Source of the DNA: an uncultured Bacteroidia bacterium | GTDB taxonomy: Bacteria; Bacteroidota; Bacteroidia; Bacteroidales; Prolixibacteraceae | Direction of reading: 5' to 3' | NCBI GenBank assembly: GCA_903905505.1 | Contig: CAIVGL010000004.1 | Coordinates: 1 to 64,000 of the forward strand | DNA: 64,000 bases | Shown: piece after piece, positions 59,606-64,000 of the stretch | Layout of the letters: each line of letters starts with the position of its first letter | Position numbering within the stretch: the stretch's first letter is position 1 | The notes under the pieces: model-generated | What the model was told of the DNA's origin: nothing | Seen by the model: the letters and a program-made list of their open reading frames with translations, nothing else | The model's database searches: none | Program-made: the position numbers and the translations under genes

Positions 59606-62101
59606 CTATGGATGAGTCGTGAAAGAAAATTCAGACCCATAGGTTGTCCCGTGACTACTAACCACATAAGATCTCACATGATAAGTGACGTTCGGCGATA
59701 GACCAGTCATATTGCTTACAAAAGTTCCCAAGCCAGACCCATCGACAGTTTTTGAGTTTGCCGTAGTTGGATTTGACGAAGTATTCCAGCAGACACCCCT
59801 GGAGGTGATAGCAAATCCACCATCGTTAAAGACAATACCCCCGCAGACTGCTGATGTAGCCATAATCTGAGTAACCAATTCTGTCATGATTACAGCCCCT
59901 TCGGAAGAATCGACAACATACGTCACATCATTACCATACGAAGTACCCACACTATTAACAGCATATGCTCTAATGTGGTAGGTGCCACCGATCTGAAGAC
60001 TAGTAAGGGTGCTCGTAAATATTCCCGAACCTGATCCATCAGTGGTCTTTGAATCTGCCAACGTTGGATTCGGACTCATGCTCCAACAAATACCCCGCGA
60101 GGTAACAGTTGCACCACCATTATTGGTAATATTTCCACCTGAAGTTGCGGAGTTCATATCAACCACGGCCCCAGCAGTAGTCGTTAGCGTAGCCAAACTA
60201 GTTGTTTTAAACGTCACTTCCTCACCATAGGAGGTACCTGAAGAGGTTATTGCATATGCTCTTAGGTAATAAGTAGTCCCAGAAGTTAGACCTGTAATTG
60301 AACTACCATATGAGCCTATTCCTGTCGATGAATCAACCAATTTAGAGCCAGCCGTTGTAGGGCCAGAACTTGTACTCCAGCATACTCCTCGCTGAGTTAC
60401 TGATAAACCCCCATCGGTGGCAATAATACCTCCGCTAATTACCGTAGTTGACCCTAGATTACTTGGAAATGCGGTTGAAATAAGAAGAGCAGTATTGCGA
60501 AACGAAATTTCGTTCCCATAAAATGTACCATAGATGCTGGTTGCATAAGCTCTAACATAATACGTTGAGCTTGTTTGGATCAATCCAGTCATGTTACTCA
60601 CATATGACCCTACACCCGTACTACTATCCACGGTTTTTGAGTTAGCTGTTGTAGGTCCAGAAGAGAGACCCCAGCAGATTCCTCTAGTCGTAGTAACTCC
60701 ACGATCATCCGTGATATTACCTCCACCGACAGCTGTAGTACTGGTTAACCAGGCGACATTGCTTGTCGTCAATAGCGGTGTTGGAGTCAAGGTGGTAAAC
60801 GTGACAACCGCACCATAAGCTGTTCCAGCACTGTTCGTCGCAAAAGCTCTTGCAGAATAGGTCGTTGCTGGCAACAAAGCATTTGTAATAGTTATGTTAA
60901 ATGAAGCAGAACCGCCGATATCCTTAAAATTAGCAGAAAAAGTGTTTGGGATGTACCATTCCACTCCTTTTGTAAGATTCGAATCGCCGCCAACACTGAC
61001 AACCTTCCCTCCAAAGGTAAAAGTACCTCCAGCAGTGGCAGTGGCATAACCAGAGATAATTACAGCATCAGTGGTAACGACAGGCAAAACAACCGGCGTC
61101 TTAAATGACATTTCATTTCCATAGGCCGTTCCAATACCATTGCTTGCATAGGCTCGATAATAATAGGTGGTATTCGGCAATAAATACTTTACATCAATAC
61201 TATAACCCAAAAGACCATTGGAAAAATATGTTAATTCCGAATCTGAAGTCGTTGGATGCAAAGTGGTACTCCAGCAAACACCCCTTCCTGTTATAGCAGA
61301 CCCACCATCGTTATCCACATTACAAACTAAAGTTGCCGTAGTCCCAGTTATGAATATTGCTCCTTCAGTAGTCAAGGAAGGCAACACGGTAGCTGATGAG
61401 AATACCATTGGTGTTCCATAGAACGTACCTCTAGTATTGGTGGCATAGGCTACAACTTTATAAGAAACGCCAGCAGTAAGACCGGTTAAATTACTTATGA
61501 ATGAACCTATCCCTGAGCCATCAACCGTTTTGTTATCAGCGATTGTTGGATTATTTCCAGATGTAGTCCAACATATCCCACGGGCCGTAATCGGCACTCC
61601 CCCATCGCTCGTAATGTTACCTCCACCGATGGCTGTGGTTGCCGTTATTCCACTTATCACTGAAGTATTTAGTGTTGGATCGGTTAAGCCAATTGTTGTA
61701 AAAGAAATTGAAGTAGTGCTATATTCATATCTTCCATCTGCATAACGGATATAAACGCTAGTAGTATAATGAGTTGAAGGTGTCAATCCGGTAAGTTTAA
61801 CATGCCCACTCACAGAAGAAAAAGAGGTGGAAAGTACGAGATGAGAGCCTGCTACGGTCGGTTTAGCAACTGATGTTGGGTCTACAACTTTCCAACAGAC
61901 ACCAAATTCATTATATTCTTCACTTCCTGCGGTAACCGAAATGGTTAATCCAGCAGACGTATAGGTTATGGAATCTGCCACCGATATACTAAAAAGTGGT
62001 TCCTCAACAAGTGGTCCAGGACTAGACGCACAACCAAAATTGACCAATAGACTAACAACGAAAGAAATTAGCAACAAAGGGAAAGCCCGAAACTTATTCA
62101 T
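59606..62101 (-). CDS. Large secreted lipoprotein with tandem Fn3-like repeats
   Basis: Signal with lipobox-like NFGCASSPG; about eight ~90-aa repeats each with RG(I/V)CW and TTYxxRAYAxxxxGTxYGxxxxF. Confidence 0.75.
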   Translation of the reverse strand: MNKFRAFPLLLISFVVSLLVNFGCASSPGPLVEEPLFSISVADSITYTSAGLTISVTAGSEEYNEFGVCWKVVDPTSVAKPTVAGSHLVLSTSFSSVSGHVKLTGLTPSTHYTTSVYIRYADGRYEYSTTSISFTTIGLTDPTLNTSVISGITATTAIGGGNITSDGGVPITARGICWTTSGNNPTIADNKTVDGSGIGSFISNLTGLTAGVSYKVVAYATNTRGTFYGTPMVFSSATVLPSLTTEGAIFITGTTATLVCNVDNDGGSAITGRGVCWSTTLHPTTSDSELTYFSNGLLGYSIDVKYLLPNTTYYYRAYASNGIGTAYGNEMSFKTPVVLPVVTTDAVIISGYATATAGGTFTFGGKVVSVGGDSNLTKGVEWYIPNTFSANFKDIGGSASFNITITNALLPATTYSARAFATNSAGTAYGAVVTFTTLTPTPLLTTSNVAWLTSTTAVGGGNITDDRGVTTTRGICWGLSSGPTTANSKTVDSSTGVGSYVSNMTGLIQTSSTYYVRAYATSIYGTFYGNEISFRNTALLISTAFPSNLGSTTVISGGIIATDGGLSVTQRGVCWSTSSGPTTAGSKLVDSSTGIGSYGSSITGLTSGTTYYLRAYAITSSGTSYGEEVTFKTTSLATLTTTAGAVVDMNSATSGGNITNNGGATVTSRGICWSMSPNPTLADSKTTDGSGSGIFTSTLTSLQIGGTYHIRAYAVNSVGTSYGNDVTYVVDSSEGAVIMTELVTQIMATSAVCGGIVFNDGGFAITSRGVCWNTSSNPTTANSKTVDGSGLGTFVSNMTGLSPNVTYHVRSYVVSSHGTTYGSEFSFTTHP

Positions 62102-62234
62102 AGGGTATTTAATTATTTTTTTTGCAAAAATAATTAAATACCAATAACTTACAAATGACTTAGTGAAGTATAAGTTATTTAGTATAAATTAATAAAACAG
62201 CTAATTAGAATGATCGACTTACGTATCAAATAAT

Positions 62235-63599
62235 TCAACTTCGTAAATGATAGGCTTTGGGCTGAGTAAAGGTGCGTAAACCAACATGCGAGAGGGTACT
62301 CCCAAAACCACTATGTTTGCGGCCACTCCAAGGCAGAGCAGCACTCACACGGTCGCAACAGTTCCAATAAGTCGTTCCAGCATTTAGCTGATTCATCAAT
62401 GTTAACGCACGGTTTTCATCCGAGGTAAATACCGCTGCAGTAAGACCATATTGGGTATCATTCATGAACGACAAAGCCTCTTGATCACTCCTTACCTTCA
62501 TAATTCCAATGATAGGTCCGAACGACTCCTCGCGCATAACCTCCATGGTATGGTTCACATCAACCAATACAGTAGGCTCAAAGAAGTTCCCCTCACCTGA
62601 AACGATCTTCCCACCACAAAGCAGTTTCGCCCCTTTAGAAACAGCATCTTTCACCTGACTGGCAAGATAGGCTGGCTGCTCCTCGCGTGTTAAAGCGGCG
62701 CAATAGACTCCTTCAGCAGTTGGACTGCCAAAACTATACGTCTTCACCTCCGCCACAAAAGCAGCCACATAAGCATCGTAGACGTTTTCATGCACATAAA
62801 TACGCTCTACCGAGCAACAGCTCTGTCCGTTATTGTAAAATACACCATCAGCAGTATTCACCGCCACAGTATTAACATCAGCCACATCATCAGCCACATA
62901 AAGTGGATCTTTACCACCCAGTTCGAGTCCGCAAGGCTTCATCTTCTGACTCACCTTTTCGTAAATCGATTTGCCCGTTGCATAAGATCCGGTGAAGAAA
63001 TAGCCGTCAAGGTCTGCCTCCAAAAGCAATTCTCCAACTTCCCTTGCTCCAATCGCAATCGTAAAAGCATCTTTTGGAACACCTGCTTGATGTAGGTATT
63101 TTTCAATCTGAAGACCAGTTAAAGTAGCCAGTTCAGAAGGTTTATAAACCACGCTATTCCCAGCTAAAAGGGCCGGAACAAATACGTTAGTCCCTACCAA
63201 ATAAGGGTAGTTCCAAGCCGATATATTACAAACCACACCAAGTGGCTCATAGACAATCTTCTCACGGGTAGCCCCTTCTGAAACCATCCACTCATCACTT
63301 AAATCGCTCAAGGCATTAGCCGTCAGCCATTCAATACGGGCACAGGCACCATTGACTTCATTGCGCGACTGCTGCAACGGTTTTCCAACTTCACTCGTTA
63401 AGATCGCGGCACACTCTTCGATATTTTGTTGAAGCAGACTAGCAAACTTTTGAATAATCGCAATCCGATCGGTAAGTGGTACTTGATTCCATTTTTGCTG
63501 ACCAATTCTCGCTTCATTAACCTTTTTATCAATACTTAACTTGTCGTCTTCAGAAACGGTTGTGATCACTTCGTGGGTTGCTGGGTTAATGATTTTCAT
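62235..63599 (-). CDS. Aldehyde dehydrogenase family protein
   Basis: ISAWNYPYLVGTNVFVPALLAGNSVVYKPSE, LELGGKDPLYVADDAD-like, NNGQSCCSVERIYV catalytic Cys. Confidence 0.93.
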   Translation of the reverse strand: MKIINPATHEVITTVSEDDKLSIDKKVNEARIGQQKWNQVPLTDRIAIIQKFASLLQQNIEECAAILTSEVGKPLQQSRNEVNGACARIEWLTANALSDLSDEWMVSEGATREKIVYEPLGVVCNISAWNYPYLVGTNVFVPALLAGNSVVYKPSELATLTGLQIEKYLHQAGVPKDAFTIAIGAREVGELLLEADLDGYFFTGSYATGKSIYEKVSQKMKPCGLELGGKDPLYVADDVADVNTVAVNTADGVFYNNGQSCCSVERIYVHENVYDAYVAAFVAEVKTYSFGSPTAEGVYCAALTREEQPAYLASQVKDAVSKGAKLLCGGKIVSGEGNFFEPTVLVDVNHTMEVMREESFGPIIGIMKVRSDQEALSFMNDTQYGLTAAVFTSDENRALTLMNQLNAGTTYWNCCDRVSAALPWSGRKHSGFGSTLSHVGLRTFTQPKAYHLRS

Positions 63600-64000
63600 G
63601 ATTTAAATTTTAAGGCTTCCTCAAAAAACCAGGCTTTGAGATTTTGAGAAAGTGGATTTGTTTGTTTGTTTTCAATACGTTCGGGGTGCCACTGGACAGC
63701 TAACATAGGACTCTTATCTGCTTTATCTTTCCATTCGATCCCTTCAATAAGCTTATCATCGGAGTAACAACCAATAGAGAGCAGGTCTGAAATCTGCTCA
63801 ATAGCTTGATGATGCGCACTATTTACCTTGCCATTTGATATTCCGGAGACGGCTGCGAGCAAAGAGTCTTTTTGAAGTTCAACAGTGTGGATATAATCTA
63901 TTCCACCCATATTCCGATGGTTCTTCTCCCCTGCATGCTCCAAATCAACGATTAATGAGCCACCTAGGGCCACATTAATCAATTGCAAACCTCGGCAGAT
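63596..64000 (-). CDS. Class I glutamine amidotransferase-like / gamma-glutamyl-GABA hydrolase, partial (5' end outside window)
   Basis: ICRGLQLINVALGG nucleophile Cys motif, VNSAHHQAIEQI, AVQWHPERIE; frame open to window end. Confidence 0.85.
   Translation of the reverse strand: MCRGLQLINVALGGSLIVDLEHAGEKNHRNMGGIDYIHTVELQKDSLLAAVSGISNGKVNSAHHQAIEQISDLLSIGCYSDDKLIEGIEWKDKADKSPMLAVQWHPERIENKQTNPLSQNLKAWFFEEALKFKS

Noticed and set aside
59685-61745. Series of plus-strand ORFs (59685, 60009, 60591, 61218, 61497) with similar QQIPxxVxxxPPSLxxLPP sequences
   Set aside because: They are antisense translations of the repeat units of the minus-strand Fn3-like lipoprotein gene, so their similarity reflects the repeats and not a gene family.

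Overview
The window is a Bacteroidetes-like chromosome segment, judged from gene content and TAnnTTTG-type promoter elements. Most of it is ordinary core genome: rimP-nusA-infB, lpxD-lpxC/fabZ-lpxA, purD, dgt, pckG, xerD, aroQ, pyk, lolA-like, ftsK, an ornithine carbamoyltransferase and feoAB. The left edge (1-9159) is an amino-sugar/glycan catabolic cluster with NagA-like, NagB-like, GH92, an unclassified secreted glycosidase-like protein, an MFS transporter and an oxidoreductase. The main accessory region is about 52.7-59.5 kb, directly after a tRNA-Arg(ACG). It ends at a decayed copy of the tRNA 3' half (59442-59483), so I read it as a decaying integrated element. It holds butted gene fragments (FISUMP/Fn3, Fic, IS3 transposase, DUF5916-like, frameshifted integrase), an intact DapA-like gene, and an intact mobile-mystery A/B (XRE + Fic) pair whose promoter is flanked by an 11-bp direct repeat. 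A second clear regulatory signal is a 12-bp perfect palindrome overlapping the predicted promoter of a TetR-FabH-like gene pair (34606-34636). No CRISPR array, rRNA operon or complete phage was seen. I found no fully convincing undescribed system. The best leads are the tRNA-Arg island with its XRE-Fic module and the unclassified glycosidase in the first cluster. All family calls come from reading motifs by eye; no database searches were run.
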